Part shown: piece after piece, positions 11,788 to 23,484 of the stretch
Position numbering within the stretch: the stretch's first letter is position 1
How the letters are laid out: every line of letters begins with the position of its first letter
Assembly (NCBI GenBank): GCA_002812745.2
Contig: NCSJ02000152.1
Span: forward strand, 1-64,000
Reading direction: 5' to 3'
Source of the DNA: Scytalidium lignicola
Taxonomy: Eukaryota > Ascomycota > Leotiomycetes
DNA length: 64,000 nt
Position numbers and translations under genes: made by a program
The notes under the pieces: model-generated
What the model saw: the letters and a program-made list of their open reading frames with translations, nothing else
Told to the model about the DNA's origin: nothing
Databases searched by the model: none

Positions 11788-12213
11788 GTTATTGAGAAAA
11801 GATCACTTCTGGTCTATTTATTGATTGCAATATTGATAATAATACTAGGGTTCCGCGATAAACATGGCCGTTTTGAGTTCCACACAAGCTTATGGTAAAT
11901 TGAGCTGGTAATATATCCAAGCCTGGCCTAGCAAATGCCTGCCTTTTGACCAACTTTTCAAGCAATTAGTTCTGTGCCACTTCCGTTCATCCTGTCACCC
12001 GAGGGAAGAAATACGCAATTCAGGGATTATCATTGAATATAGGTAATGATCTCCAGTTACATTCTCAGAACTCTATTTAGCACGTAAAAGCAGAGCAGAA
12101 ATTGTAAATTTGAAAGTGCTAATAAGATAAGGCTTCCGTACATGACCTTCCGAGCAGTATCACCTTAATTAATGTCTCAACGAGATCTGCTTTGGAGGCT
12201 CCTCTTATATACT
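11788..12213. other. Short spacer, no gene
   Basis: Between the dead amidohydrolase and the convergently oriented monooxygenase. Nothing recognised; presumably 3' flanks. Confidence 0.6.
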
Positions 12214-14009
12214 TCAGTTGCAGGGTATAATACATTGCAGATATCCCGTAACATCAGAGCCTCCACAAGCGCTCAGCTCAGCAGAGATCCCCACAATCCC
12301 ATCAGGCCTCAACACCAAAACTGCACCGATTTTGACATCAACGCCATATCTCTTGTGTGCCGAGCGATCCTTGTCATAATAGCAAGGACCGAAGCTCTGG
12401 TGGCCTAGTGCGATGAGGACACTGTTAGCCTCTTGAGTACTGATTGTTATCACCTCCACAACTCCTGATGGTATCGTTTTGGTAAACGAAGTCTTCGATT
12501 CAAGATATTGCCCAAAAGAAGCAATGCGTAAACGGGTACTTCTGGAGTCTCCAGCAAACACCACGACGTAAAATTTAGCAAGATTGGGGGTCAGCTGTTG
12601 CAAACGGGCAGGATCGTGGGTCCCTGGTTTAAGCAATTGAATATCTGGAGCTCTCATACCAGGTAATATCAAGCAGTGGATGAGTGACTTCTCAGTTACA
12701 TGATTTAATACATTTCTCTCATACGATATTCCAAGACCGGTATTGAGAGCCGATGCATCATTGAACAATTTTGCGAGTAGTTCGTTAGTATCAACTCCAG
12801 CGTCAGGTTCAAATGTATCAGGTAACTTTCCAGCGACGAGACCAGCAATCTTGCGGTCGAAAGCAATAAGTCTTTGTGCGGCGGCTCGTCGCTCTGTATT
12901 GTATGTTCTTAGTATGTCTGGATATGCAAAGCCTAGTATAACCATGGACAGTTTCCAGCCTAGATTGGTAGCATCATGGATGCCGGTGTTGAGTCCTTGC
13001 GCTGCTCCAGAGGAATGGGTATGGGCAGCATCTCCGGCAAGGAGTATTCGATCACCAGGCTGAAAGGTACTCGCGACCCGCTGTCCGATAATATACAAAG
13101 TCCACCATTCGACACGTTCAAATTCAACAGTGAAGGGTCGCATAGCAGCAATAGCTTCCCGAACTGCAACTTCCTCTGTGACGTTCCCACCGCACTTTTC
13201 TTCCTGCTCTTTGGTAAACACATATCCAATGCGAGAAATCCCCTGATCAAGTGGGGCCCAGAGGACGTTGCCGTGTGTAGGACTTTCAATTGATCCATAT
13301 GAGTCTGCGGTTGGTAGGTTTGTCTTGATGAGGCCATCGATGCGTATCCACTTGTCTTCCGTTTGGTCTCCCTCAAAAGTCACTCCTGTAAACCTCCTAA
13401 TCGCACTCCGTCCACCGTCTGCTCCAACCACGTACTTGCACTCAACGGTGTATTTAGAGCCTGTGGCAAGATCGGCAATCTTCGCAGTGGCAGCAAAGCC
13501 TTCGGCATCAGGCGTGCGCGTCTCGAGACTTACACATTCTCTTTGTGTATAAAGACGACATCCCACACCTTGTAATTTCTTGCGAAGGATGGCCTCTGTA
13601 AACTGCTGCCTGAGCATGATGGCAAAATCGAAACTACTTGCCATTAGTTTAAGATCAAACAATATTGACCGTTAGAAATTTGAGGCCTATTGTCTTACAA
13701 GGTATCGTCAATGTTCTCAACAAAATTCCAGATCCGTCCAGGAATGACTGGTTTCCCATCCTTGTAAGTGTAGCTCTCCCGGCATAAATTGGCAACTTGC
13801 ACCAGTTCTTCTGCCAATCCGAGCTGATCTAGCAGCTCCGCAGGTCTTGGGTATATGACATTGGCTCGGCCAATCGTCGTTTGGCCATCTTTGGGGTCTT
13901 TATCGATAAGGTGCACCGAAATTCCTGTGCGTGCCAGCTGGTAAGCAATGATTATACCAACAGGCCCTCCGCCTACTACCAGCACATCAGTTTTGATGTC
14001 CATGCGCAC
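12214..14009 (-). CDS. FAD-dependent aromatic-ring monooxygenase (PheA/TfdB type)
   Basis: Exons 14009-13699 and 13633-12214 (65-bp intron), 576 aa, usual for phenol-hydroxylase-like flavin monooxygenases. The splice joins DDT to FFDFAIMLRQ in frame. Three FAD/NAD(P)H signatures are intact: GGGPVG (residues 13-18), the DG motif in VVGADGG (176-177), and the GD motif in LLAGDAAHTHS (304-305). A C-terminal thioredoxin-fold-like region (after about 400) is of the length seen in phenol hydroxylases, including a PGMRAPD-type linker. Such enzymes add one O to a phenolic or heteroaromatic ring using NAD(P)H. ATG at 14009 is used; an alternative in-frame ATG lies at 14003. GATAAG sites lie upstream at 14153 and 14215. 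Confidence 0.9.
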
Positions 14010-15372
14010 GTTGCTTAGATGTGAAGGGGACCACTTTCAATTTCTTCTATTTATGAAAAACAGTATGAGATACAACCAACCATCCTCACGATTAGAGCCC
14101 GCATGTTGCTGAAAAGAAAACTTCTATGCTACGTTCGATTGCAACCACGGCCGATAAGCTGATCACTCGCACAGCAGGGTCCATATGGCTGCCGGCGAAA
14201 CGATCCGCCCTACGGATAAGGTGGTGACTGGTGCGTATGAAGTGGGGCCCTAGACTAATTTGGCAAGAAGGTCGCTTACTGACCTTGCTACATGCCTTGA
14301 GTCGCAGGATTGAAGACCTAGCTAAATGATTTGTATCAACGCCATTAAAGAAACGTGGGCTGTGAATAGTAAGATGTACCCATGTATCATTAGTAGGATT
14401 AGAGAATCCCGAACACCGTGACAACTCACGAGAGTTTTGACAAGGGATAGTTACGGCCATCTTACATGCAAGACACGGAGCCCTCTGATTAAAGACTTCT
14501 TGAGATCAAAGTTCTCCAGTCACCGCTGTAGTGATATCGGAAGCCAAGCCGTCTGCCCTGCCATATAGGTCGAAACGTGACAGACCGTGTGACCTCTGCT
14601 TTTCGGGCTACTGGTATTCCTATTAGTGAGGTTTAATTCATCAAAAGTAACGAGACGAAACGATACAGAACTTAAGTTGATATCCTTCAGGGTCTCTCTC
14701 GTATTGGATTCGCTACGATATCCAAATTTGTAATGCTCCTCATCATCCAGGCTCCAACACCCACGCATGCCGCCAAGGCTAAGCTACTTGCCGATAATTG
14801 GTACCACAAACTACGGTTTTAAAACAAAAGTTTTGAGTAGGTGAATGTGAGGACTTTGAGACTAGATGATGTTCACTATTCCGGAACCCATTCTAATTCG
14901 AGATATCTGTTATATGTACATAATATCACCAATTTAGAGAATTGTTGAATCGAATAACTTAGGAAGCTTGCTAAGTAGTCGTAATTAATTAGAGTCTACA
15001 ATAAGCTTTTGCTCAAACTTGGCGGCCTGATATATATTGCACGATGATTGGAAGTTGAAGTGGAACTGTGTTTCGAAGTCTTGGCAGCAAGAGGAGATAA
15101 CCAAGCATTGAACTTTTACGTAGAAATTTTAAATAACCTAATAAATTCAATCCATACAACAATCTAGAGCAAGATTCATGCGCTTCAACAGCTCAATTGA
15201 ATTTCCTACCTTTATCTTACAGAGTCCCTCTCCCCTAGTTACCTATTTGAGCTGCCTGTTAAGAAAATGCTTAACACAAGGAGCTTTCTTTGGGCTTAAA
15301 GCCTGAGACCGTTGCTCTAGAACAAGCATCATTCTCTCGCGTGTTAGGCATGACCAAGTACGACCGATTAGC
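14010..15372. other. Promoter side of the monooxygenase and gene-free DNA
   Basis: Contains two same-orientation GATAAG boxes (14153-14158 and 14215-14220), about 145 and 207 bp before the monooxygenase start. Minus-strand open frames at 14092-14460 and 14520-14768 have no recognisable domain and are treated as chance or relic. The rest is AT-rich. Confidence 0.45.
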
Positions 15373-16233
15373 TTAGACAGCAGCTTTCGGCGGCTCAGTG
15401 CCTTCGATTTGAACGCGGTAACCAGAGCGGACATTTGGCCAGTAATCCCATATCGCCTTATGTTGGAGGCAGCGATTGTCCCAAAAAGCGACAGAGTGAG
15501 CTTGCCACCGGAATCGGCATTGCCATTCCGGCTTAGCAACATGTTCCAATAGAAAAGCAAGGATACGATCACTCTCCAGCTTCGGTACTCCAATGATTTC
15601 TCGCGTGAAATCCGAATTAACATAGATCAATTTACGCCCGGTCTCAGGGTGCTGAGGAATAACCGGATGTGTCGATATAGGTGTCCCCGGGCCGAATATA
15701 CGTGTACCATCATGTACCGCACTTAGCCCTTCAAGATAGGTTTGCATACCCGGTGATAATGCATCATAGGCTGCATACATGTTGCCGAATAGTGTATCAC
15801 CTCCACCATCTTTTGGAACTATATGATTGTATAAGATACTGCCCATCGGTGGGATTGCAGCACAGGACTGATCACTATGAAAACTTTCACCAGAAATACG
15901 TGTCGATTTCTCATCATAGTGGAATCTCCTCACGAGAGGATTGTCGGTAGCTGTACTGATGGGTTTTACGCCGACATGTTTGCCAGGCCCCCCTCCAAAG
16001 TACCCGGCAAAACGAATGTGGTCGTCGAAACTGAGATGTTGATCACGAAAAAAAAGAACTCCATAGCGAAGAAAAACCTCATATAATGCTTTCACAACAT
16101 CCTTAGAAAGCGGCTGAGTCAAATCGATATCTAGAATCTCTGCACCGACATGTGGTGAGTAAGGAACAACTTTGAAATAATGCACCTTGGTTTCTGTTGA
16201 GGGCTCAGATGTCACAGTAGTTGTGAGAGGCAT
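15373..16233 (-). CDS. TauD/TfdA-family Fe(II)/2-oxoglutarate dioxygenase
   Basis: Single exon, 286 aa, the normal length. The iron-binding triad is complete: H119 and D121 in FHSDQSC and H258 in CLQHKAIWDYWP; R273 (SGYRVQ) is the 2-oxoglutarate-binding arginine. Other family landmarks: GAEILDIDLTQPL near the N-terminus, YGVLFFRDQ, GGDTLFGNMYAAYDALSP. The family oxidatively cleaves taurine, alkylsulfonates, sulfate esters or aryloxyalkanoates, releasing sulfite or phenols; sequence alone does not decide among these. No targeting signal, so cytosolic. It is divergent from the Dal5-type permease, which could import its organic-acid substrate. Confidence 0.93.
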   Translation of the reverse strand: MPLTTTVTSEPSTETKVHYFKVVPYSPHVGAEILDIDLTQPLSKDVVKALYEVFLRYGVLFFRDQHLSFDDHIRFAGYFGGGPGKHVGVKPISTATDNPLVRRFHYDEKSTRISGESFHSDQSCAAIPPMGSILYNHIVPKDGGGDTLFGNMYAAYDALSPGMQTYLEGLSAVHDGTRIFGPGTPISTHPVIPQHPETGRKLIYVNSDFTREIIGVPKLESDRILAFLLEHVAKPEWQCRFRWQAHSVAFWDNRCLQHKAIWDYWPNVRSGYRVQIEGTEPPKAAV

Positions 16234-17189
16234 CTTTCTTAAATGATGTGTTGAGAGCAGAATTGTGATCGAATTAAATGTTCAACATCTGCACCAGTAG
16301 ACGCCTCTTTATATATTTATAGACACAACATGATCAGTGACTTTTACTGCCAAAAGCTAGTACAATTTATAAATTGAGCAGTCAAAAGCTAATACCCCTG
16401 GCTGTTGTTATCGGCCGGGCTTAACGGCCATTTTCTTATCAGTTGTCTTATCAGCCGCTGGTATCGGGTCACAATATATTGGGTTGCTGTACCCTGTCTG
16501 CAGCAACCAGGATGAAGGTTCCTCATACTCCAAATCTCTTTGAGATCTTTCCTGTTTACAAAAATTAGCCTGAAACCTGCTGCCCGTTTATTTGTCAGTG
16601 CTGTGGGGGAGACTAATTAAGTGGACCACACTAAGTCGAATGAGGCGTCCACTTAGTTTCAAAGATAAGGATGAGTGTGCATTGCAAGGAGAAAAAGGAA
16701 CATTAGGTACAAATTTAAATGCTGAGTTTGTGAGAAGTAGACATTGCTTTATAGTTTTAAAATGGATTCAATATATCCAAACTAATTACGATAGAAATGT
16801 CAGGTCGTAAATTTCTGTTTACTTTCGTGGTGTACTAGCAGTCCTTTGGAACCGTTAGATAGAATTTCCTTCAACAAGTCTATATGCGACCTAAAAGCTA
16901 TGATATGAAAAACCTGGTTGGATCGGCGAAACTACTGTTACCTGTGGATTTTCCTTGTGTCGACAAATCTGGTATCCCCCGCTCACTCCTGACTTTATTT
17001 CGCCGTCCTTATCGTAATGCATGGCTATTGCCTTACGAGATACTGAACTGTGTTCATAGACTGTCAGGATAACGACTTCCTTCTACTGTAAGAGAAAATT
17101 CATATAATAATAGACGGGAAAATTGCCAAGGATTTCCCACCTCCATCGTCCATTCATGCTTTTTCGGGCCCGCGTAACTAACGATCAAT
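16234..17189. promoter_or_regulatory. Shared divergent promoter with three clustered GATA sites
   Basis: The 956-bp spacer separates the head-to-head TauD and Dal5-type genes. GATA-factor sites sit at about 16407-16412 (TTATCG), 16435-16440 (CTTATC) and 16447-16452 (CTTATC), three within about 46 bp and roughly 175-220 bp upstream of the dioxygenase start. This arrangement is typical of AreA-controlled nitrogen genes. That both flanking genes respond is inference. No gene seen inside (the open frame 16592-16810 has no domain). Confidence 0.55.
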
Positions 17190-18787
17190 ATGTCAGTCGA
17201 GCCCAAAACCCTCACAGAGATCTGTGTACAGGCTCGACTGTATGACCAAGAGTCTGAGACCGCATCTATCGATGTCTTCATCGATCCTGACGTGGAGAGA
17301 AGATTGGTTAGGAAAATGGATATGTATATTCTCCCTTGTATTTTCATTGTCTACACGGCTAGTTATTTGGATCGAACAAACCTAGGGAATGCGAAAGTCG
17401 CTGGTTTAAGTACAGATCTTCATTTAGTTGGAGACGAGTTTAATGGTATACAAAATGGACTTCGTCGTCTCCGACTTGGGCTTACATGTCTCCAGTGGTT
17501 GCGTCCATCTTCTACGTCACCTACATCGTTTTCGAGCTTCCATTGACCATTGCATTCAAATTTGTCGGACCCAAACTAATTAGTAAGTCTCTAATCAGAT
17601 CAGTTAATAATATATTTGACACTTTGTAGTTCCAACTCTTGTATGCTCTTGGAGTCTTGTCGTCTGTTTCTCCGGATTTGAAAAAAGCTATGCTGCTTTA
17701 TTAGCTTGCCGTCTCATCCTCGGCTTCTGTGAAGCTTCGTTATTTCCATCATTTCATCTTTATATCTCAATGTTTTGGACTCGCCAAGAAATTGCAAAAC
17801 GAGCTGGTGTTCTGAGTCTTTCCCTTGCAATGTCAGGCGCATTTGGTGGTCTTCTCGCATATGCCCTCTTATTGATGGATGGCATTGGAGGGTACGCTGG
17901 TTGGAGATGGATGTTTTTTATCGAAGGCGCACTCACCTTCTGTATCGGGCTTGCAGCCTACTTTGTCTTCCCAAACAACCCTGAGACAGCTTACTTCTTA
18001 AATCAAGAGGAGAGGGAGGTCGCGAGACTTCGTTTAATAAAACATGGCAACTACGAGCGCTTTGACAAGAAGGATATATTTGCAGCTTTAAAGTCGCCGA
18101 TTTTATGGCTAAGTGGCTTTATGCAGATGTGTGCGGATACCTACAACTTCAGTAAGCCAAATCTAGTCACTAATATTAATTCTCAAGACGGTTTGAGTAA
18201 CTTGTTAAGGCATTTCGACTTTTTTACCTACCATCATCAATGATATTGGGTATAACGGCCTAGCAGCGCAGTACCTTACCATCCCAATCTATCTTATCGG
18301 AGCAGTTGGGATCTTGATGTTCTGTTACTTGTCCGATAGATATGAGCGCCGTGGAATCATTATAGCAATTTTTGGTCTTTTCCCTATCGCCGGATACGCT
18401 ACACTCCTGAGTTCCGAAAATCCACACGTATTATACGGTGCCATCTATCTCATCGGCTTCGGTAGCTATATATGGACACTTAATATCACTTGGACGAATG
18501 GCAATACAGCCCCGCATTACAAGCGCGCAACTGCTCTTGCCATGAATCAGACAATTGGAAATATTGGTGGCATCTTTGCTGGTCAAATATATATTGCTTC
18601 TCAGTCTCCTTATTATAGGACTGGACATGGCGTCAGCTTGGTTGGTTGTGGACTTGCTTGGTGCAGTACCCTTCTTATGTGGTATATCTTAAATAAGAAG
18701 AATCAAATTAGAGAAAGAAAGCTAGCAGCTGGTGAAGAAGACACTGGTATTGGGGATGAATCACTACACTTTAAATACCAGTTGTAG
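17190..18787 (+). CDS. Dal5-type (anion:cation symporter) MFS permease
   Basis: Exons 17190-17445, 17496-17582, 17630-18151 and 18210-18787; every junction is GT-AG and in frame, giving 480 aa. The joined protein shows the Dal5/allantoate permease pattern: cytosolic N-terminus with DPDVERRLVRKMD, first helix IVYTASYLDRTNLGNAKVAG, DEFN|VVASIFYVTYIVFELP at the first splice, the LACRLILGFCEASLFP helix, GWRWMFFIEG, WLSGFMQ, TFLPTIINDIGY, and TNGNTAPHYKRATALAM near the C-terminus. Twelve hydrophobic stretches are expected. Family members import allantoate, ureidosuccinate, nicotinate, pantothenate, biotin or similar organic acids with protons. Ureidosuccinate is an N-carbamoyl amino acid, which fits the nearby carbamoylase (inference). 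Confidence 0.9.
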
Positions 18788-19995
18788 TCTTTCTGCAATA
18801 TAAAAACTAATAGATTACAGATAAAGAGATTAGTATTATAATACTGTGGAAAAGATAAACAGTATAATTATTAAAGAAATAGTTAAACCTTTACTGTACA
18901 ATTAAAAACAGACTAAGCTATATAGCTTTAAAAATAATTAACCTTTTTCTACTCTTTTAATTTAGTTATTCAATCTTTTGTATCTTTAATTCTTATCCTA
19001 ACATTATTTGCGTTGTGTTAAGTGTTCTTATATGATGAGGCCACCGCTTTGACTCAAACCAGCGCCCGAATACACTTAGCACCTTTGAATCAGGAATCTC
19101 GTAGAGTTAGAACAGGAGTCAAAACGGCAGAACTTATCTTTTGTTACAGTTTCAACCTTCTACTTTATAATAATATGTTCTGCTGTTCCGCCTTTTTTCT
19201 TTTCTTTTGGAAGTTATATTGTTGTTAAAGTTAATGTTATAAACTGTAAGAGAATTATAGGGTTATGCAGTTGATTATATGACATTGTAGTGTTTTCTTT
19301 GAATTTCTTCTACTTCGACTATAGTTTAATAGTTAAGTTAACAATGATTTTTTGCTATAATAGATAATACTTTTTTTAGATATAAACAATAACACTTTTA
19401 ACTACAATAGAAATGGCAGATTTTAGTATACGCTTTACAAGATTTAACAGCGTATTTACGACTACAACTTTACTACTAACCTAATTAAAGCCGATGTTAA
19501 TGATATTTTAGATGTTACGGATTTATTATAGTTCGAACAGATCGATAATATAATAGTCTCTTCTAAGATGTGACTTTACACTGCTGTTATTGGAGAGCTA
19601 GTATAGTCTGGAAACAAGAATACTGCTAAGGAGAAGAAGACTACAGAGATAACACAATGGATTTTCAATTTCAGAGAGTGTTTGGTTGTGAATGGTGTGC
19701 AAGCTACTCCTCGAATGCTCAAGTACTGCTTGCAGCATCCTCATGCATATAATCTGGATTACCAGCAAACTGGTGTTATTGTATAGGGTTTTCAGGGAGG
19801 TTATTTATTGTTTATAAGGCATTAGATTAACTAAGGGTGTTATTATGCATTGGTTAATTTTATAAAAAAGAATTGAAATGCATTAGTACATATCTTGGTT
19901 ATTTAAAAATACGTAAAATTTATGTTACGGTATTTCTGCCTAAGTCTTTGATCATACACTATTTCCATTTTTTCTCCTTGCGTGGCTACTACTAC
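18788..19995. other. AT-rich spacer
   Basis: About 1.2 kb of mostly AT-rich sequence with no convincing reading frame. The less AT-rich islands near 19020-19140 and 19600-19800 (the latter with a TGGTGTTATTGTATAGGG run) may be eroded transposon DNA; I cannot name a family. Confidence 0.5.
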
Positions 19996-21921
19996 CTATG
20001 CTGTAAGTTCTCTGTCAATAGTGTTAATATATGCAATCCCCTCTTTTCTGAACGTGTCTGGCTCGATATACGTCTTGTTAGAATTCAATACGATATTCTT
20101 AGGACTGATCAAATTATACGATGGCCAGAAAGGCAGCGTGCTCTTTGGTCCTCGGCTGGTATTAGGATTGTGGTCATTGACGAAGGAAATATATGCCCTC
20201 CCAATATTCTTGCTCAGGTCTGCATACTTCTGGTACTGAGGTAGTGGTCCTAATGCGCCAGAAATATTCTGGAAGCTAAAGACCACATTTACGAAGTGTT
20301 GTGCTCCTGCGGTTGTAGCCGCGTTCCACTATGCAGAGTAAGCAAGATGACTTTCAAGGACCTTCATCTCCATTAAGCACAGTTAACGGTTTTTTATGGG
20401 CTATATATGCTAAATTAACTTACCAGAGGTGTATCAAATCGATATGAATACACAGGAAGTCCCACAGTGGTATATTCTTCGCACACTTTTCGTCTTCCAG
20501 ATATCATCACTATATCACCTGCAATAGCACAATCTCTTCGCCATTGGAGCCCCTTGCTAGAGAAAATGGTCGGCTCTTTAATGTAGTATGGAGGCTCATT
20601 TGCAGGATCGTTTGGATAGAGCTCAAGAAGCTTACGGGCAGTTGGCGGAGAGATGGCATAGGTCCTGTAGATCAAGAGGTTATTGAAGATAGCCGTCTCA
20701 TTATCGAGACCAGTGACTCCAAAGCTGGTTCCTTCATCACTATTGGCTCCAATGAGCAGTGGGACGCCGATGAATTTTCGTTGAGCCATCAGATCGCTTG
20801 GGTATGCAGTTACGAAATCACCGTCTGTAGGACATCAGCTGGGTATCCCCATCGCGAGTTGATTTAAAAAAATGGTAACTAACCAACGATAGGGTTCCAG
20901 GTTTGGGCAACTTGGGAATTAAACAGTTGCTCTGATGATAAGCTGCGAAGGCACGCAAGTTGGTCCTTTGATGTGTGACAGCCGGTAGTACGGGTTAGAT
21001 TCTCTACGGGAGAAGTGTAGAATGATAACGCCTCCAGAGCTGTGCCAATTGGTCCTCCAGATTCCATTATCGCTGCTTGGAACAGATTATCATCGCGTCC
21101 AGCATATGAATGTAGATGAAGACCGATACTTTGAGCGCCTGCAGACTCTCCCCAGATTGTGATTTGATTTGGATCGCCCCCGAAAGCTGCAATATTTTCC
21201 TTGATCCAACGGAAGGCCATTCTTTGATCCAGCAAGCCAGCATTTGAGCTACCTTCAGCGAGAATCTGAGGCGTCTGCAAGAAACCCCATACCGCGAGTC
21301 GGTAGTTTATAGACACTATTACCCTTGAGTTACTAGGGTTTCTTGGAGGCAATTATGAGTTAGTTATTAAAGATACCTGTTATTATTGGTTTTCTAAGCT
21401 CTTGGCCAACATGAGTAATCCCAGAGAGGTTATACTGTGGGTCGGCTGAAGAGCCCCCAGAGAGACCACCGCCATATATCCATACTAGAACGGGAAGTCT
21501 ATGGTGCGAGGTTGTGCTCGCCGGTCGAACGACTAATTATTGAAGAACATTAATCATTATGGCCGGCATATTTCTAAGGTTTGCAAACATTACCATTGAG
21601 GGTAAGACAATCTTCGGAAAGATTGAAATTGGTCCCATATTGCATGCAGCTATATCCATATTCCGTTGCATCCCTAGTCCCTTCGAATGATGAATTCAGG
21701 GGCTGTGGCCAGGCAAAACGCAGCGAGCGCAAGGGCGGGATTGCATATGGTATTCCAAGAAATTGATCCTGTTCCCACTCGGGGACGTATTTGCCAGCAT
21801 AAGTCCCGTTCTTGAGCTTCGCGGTAGGTGGAGATGGAGCCGGCTTCCGAGAAGGAGAGCTTTGCACCCTCTGGAGGCAGAGAGCTAGCCCTGAAACGGT
21901 GAATAGAACAGATAGCCTCAT
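19996..21921 (-). CDS. Secreted type-B carboxylesterase/lipase
   Basis: Exons 21921-21594, 21532-21377, 21315-20884, 20824-20424 and 20328-19996; introns of 59-95 bp, all in frame, 549 aa. A signal peptide (MRLSVLFTVSGLALC) starts the protein. Family motifs: FLGIPYAIPP, SEDCLTLNV across the first splice, VWIYGGG (oxyanion hole), KPIITVSINYRL across the second splice, nucleophile elbow WGESAG with Ser219, acid residue in GANSDEGTSF, and catalytic His in AQHFVNVVFSF. Several NxS/T sites suggest N-glycosylation. It hydrolyses carboxylic esters outside the cell; in this island it could release the acid taken up by the permease (inference). The minus strand is coding; plus-strand frames here are shadows. 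Confidence 0.92.
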
Positions 21922-22647
21922 GTTTCAATTCATCTACAGGCAAATACAAAAGAAAGTGCTGTGCAAAATACGAATCCTAAATTCTTAGAAATATAGTTAA
22001 GAAGGAATTAGTACTTGATATAACATCTCCGCTCTCTAATTACAGAATTTATCATCCATCAATCAACGAAGCTTCAATCCAAAGTGGGCGGGAGCCATGC
22101 GGTTGGATCTGCATAGATCTCTAGGGATCTCTTCTGGACGGAAAAATACATGTTGTGCCCTTGAACTCGGAGAAATTATGCTTCATTGAGGGGGAAAGAT
22201 CGCTGTTTCTCCCCCGCACGAGCAGTTGAACTACTCTCAGATTCCGGCATACCGATATTTACCCAGGAATGAAAAGTGCTAGCTCAATTCTCGTCAACGA
22301 ATGCTGAAATAGCAATGGTATTTGGAGCATTACAGTTGGAGAACGTAGCTGGTCAGTGCACACACCTTTCTCCAAAAGCGGAACTCAGATAATACAATAG
22401 TCAATATTATAATTTATTCTAATATAATCAAATAAAAATAAAACCATTTGTAAACAATTAATTGAGACTAACAGCAGTCTAATTTCTGGATATCAATTTT
22501 AAAATAAAAATATCTTTAAATAATAAAAAGCTAATAATTTGGGACTTAATTAAATCCATAGGAAATTGCAAAAGAGATCATAATATAGTGGTTTAGAATT
22601 AGATATAGACATCACAAAAATCATCAAATATAATAATTATTCTGTCA
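21922..22647. other. Spacer upstream of the esterase
   Basis: Promoter side of the carboxylesterase, passing into AT-rich DNA from about 22380. Nothing else recognised. Confidence 0.55.
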
Positions 22648-23215
22648 CCGGAGCAGTTTGATTGGGTCATCTCTAGGTTTGAAAGCAACCGGAGCGATAT
22701 ATTCACAGTGGAGGAGTTTAGTGTTCGAAATTATCTAAAAGGTGCCGCCGATGTAAAGTTGTGGGCGTAAGCTGAACTATTTGGCCTGACAACCACGAAC
22801 TTCGCAGTGGTATATATCCTGCTAATCACCCTTCGTGATGGGCTTAGATTTTCTATAGCAGCATATCAGTGCCTAACGGCTTCTCCGTATATGCTGGGTT
22901 GCATCTGGATGATGGTATTCAGGTGGTTATCAGATAAGTACCGGATCTGATCAATTTTTATCACCATCTGTCTCGCTTGCATCATTGGTAAGTTGAATAT
23001 TGGTAAGTTGAATATTTCCCACACCTAGATGTTATTGGATCAACAATTAACATGAACCAAAGGTCTCGCTTTATTAAGCTACACGGATAGTATCTCAAGT
23101 TGAATGGTTGGCACTTTTCTTGTGACCCCCGACCTCCGTATTTGCATGCCTAATAATAAACTTGCAAGGAAACGGCTCTCTAGCGCTTGGGGATGTCTTT
23201 TATACATCAATGATC
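22648..23215 (+). pseudogene. Dal5-type MFS permease, central fragment
   Basis: Reading from GAGCAGTTTGATTGG, the frame gives FDWVISRFESNRSD (the central cytosolic loop), then KLWA, a TAA stop, and [23 protein letters not shown] and WLSDKYRI of the following helices, then a TGA. After a spacer resembling an intron (about 23000-23050) come GLALLSYTD and VGTFLVT, again with a stop. This is the middle of an anion:cation symporter related to, but not identical with, the intact permease at 17190-18787. Both ends are missing. It lies beside the NRPS relic. Confidence 0.7.
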
Positions 23216-23484
23216 CCGTACAACATTATATATAATTTATACACATATCACCAGTTAGAAGGATCACTGCGATAGTTCCACGGCACTCATTTAAGCTGTC
23301 ATTCTTATAACCAAATCAATAAGATATTGATCAGCTGTTTAGAAAGGCATTACTTTGACAGCGCTGCATCGAATAAGTCAGCGGCAGCCTCCGAACGGTA
23401 TTACTATTACTTCGTAACTAAATTTTTTATAAGTATGAACAGGGAAAGCTTTATCTAGTTATTATCATAACTCTATATTGAAAT

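Noticed and set aside
14092..14768. Two minus-strand frames upstream of the monooxygenase
   Set aside because: No recognisable motif; they also lie across the monooxygenase promoter. Not supported as genes.
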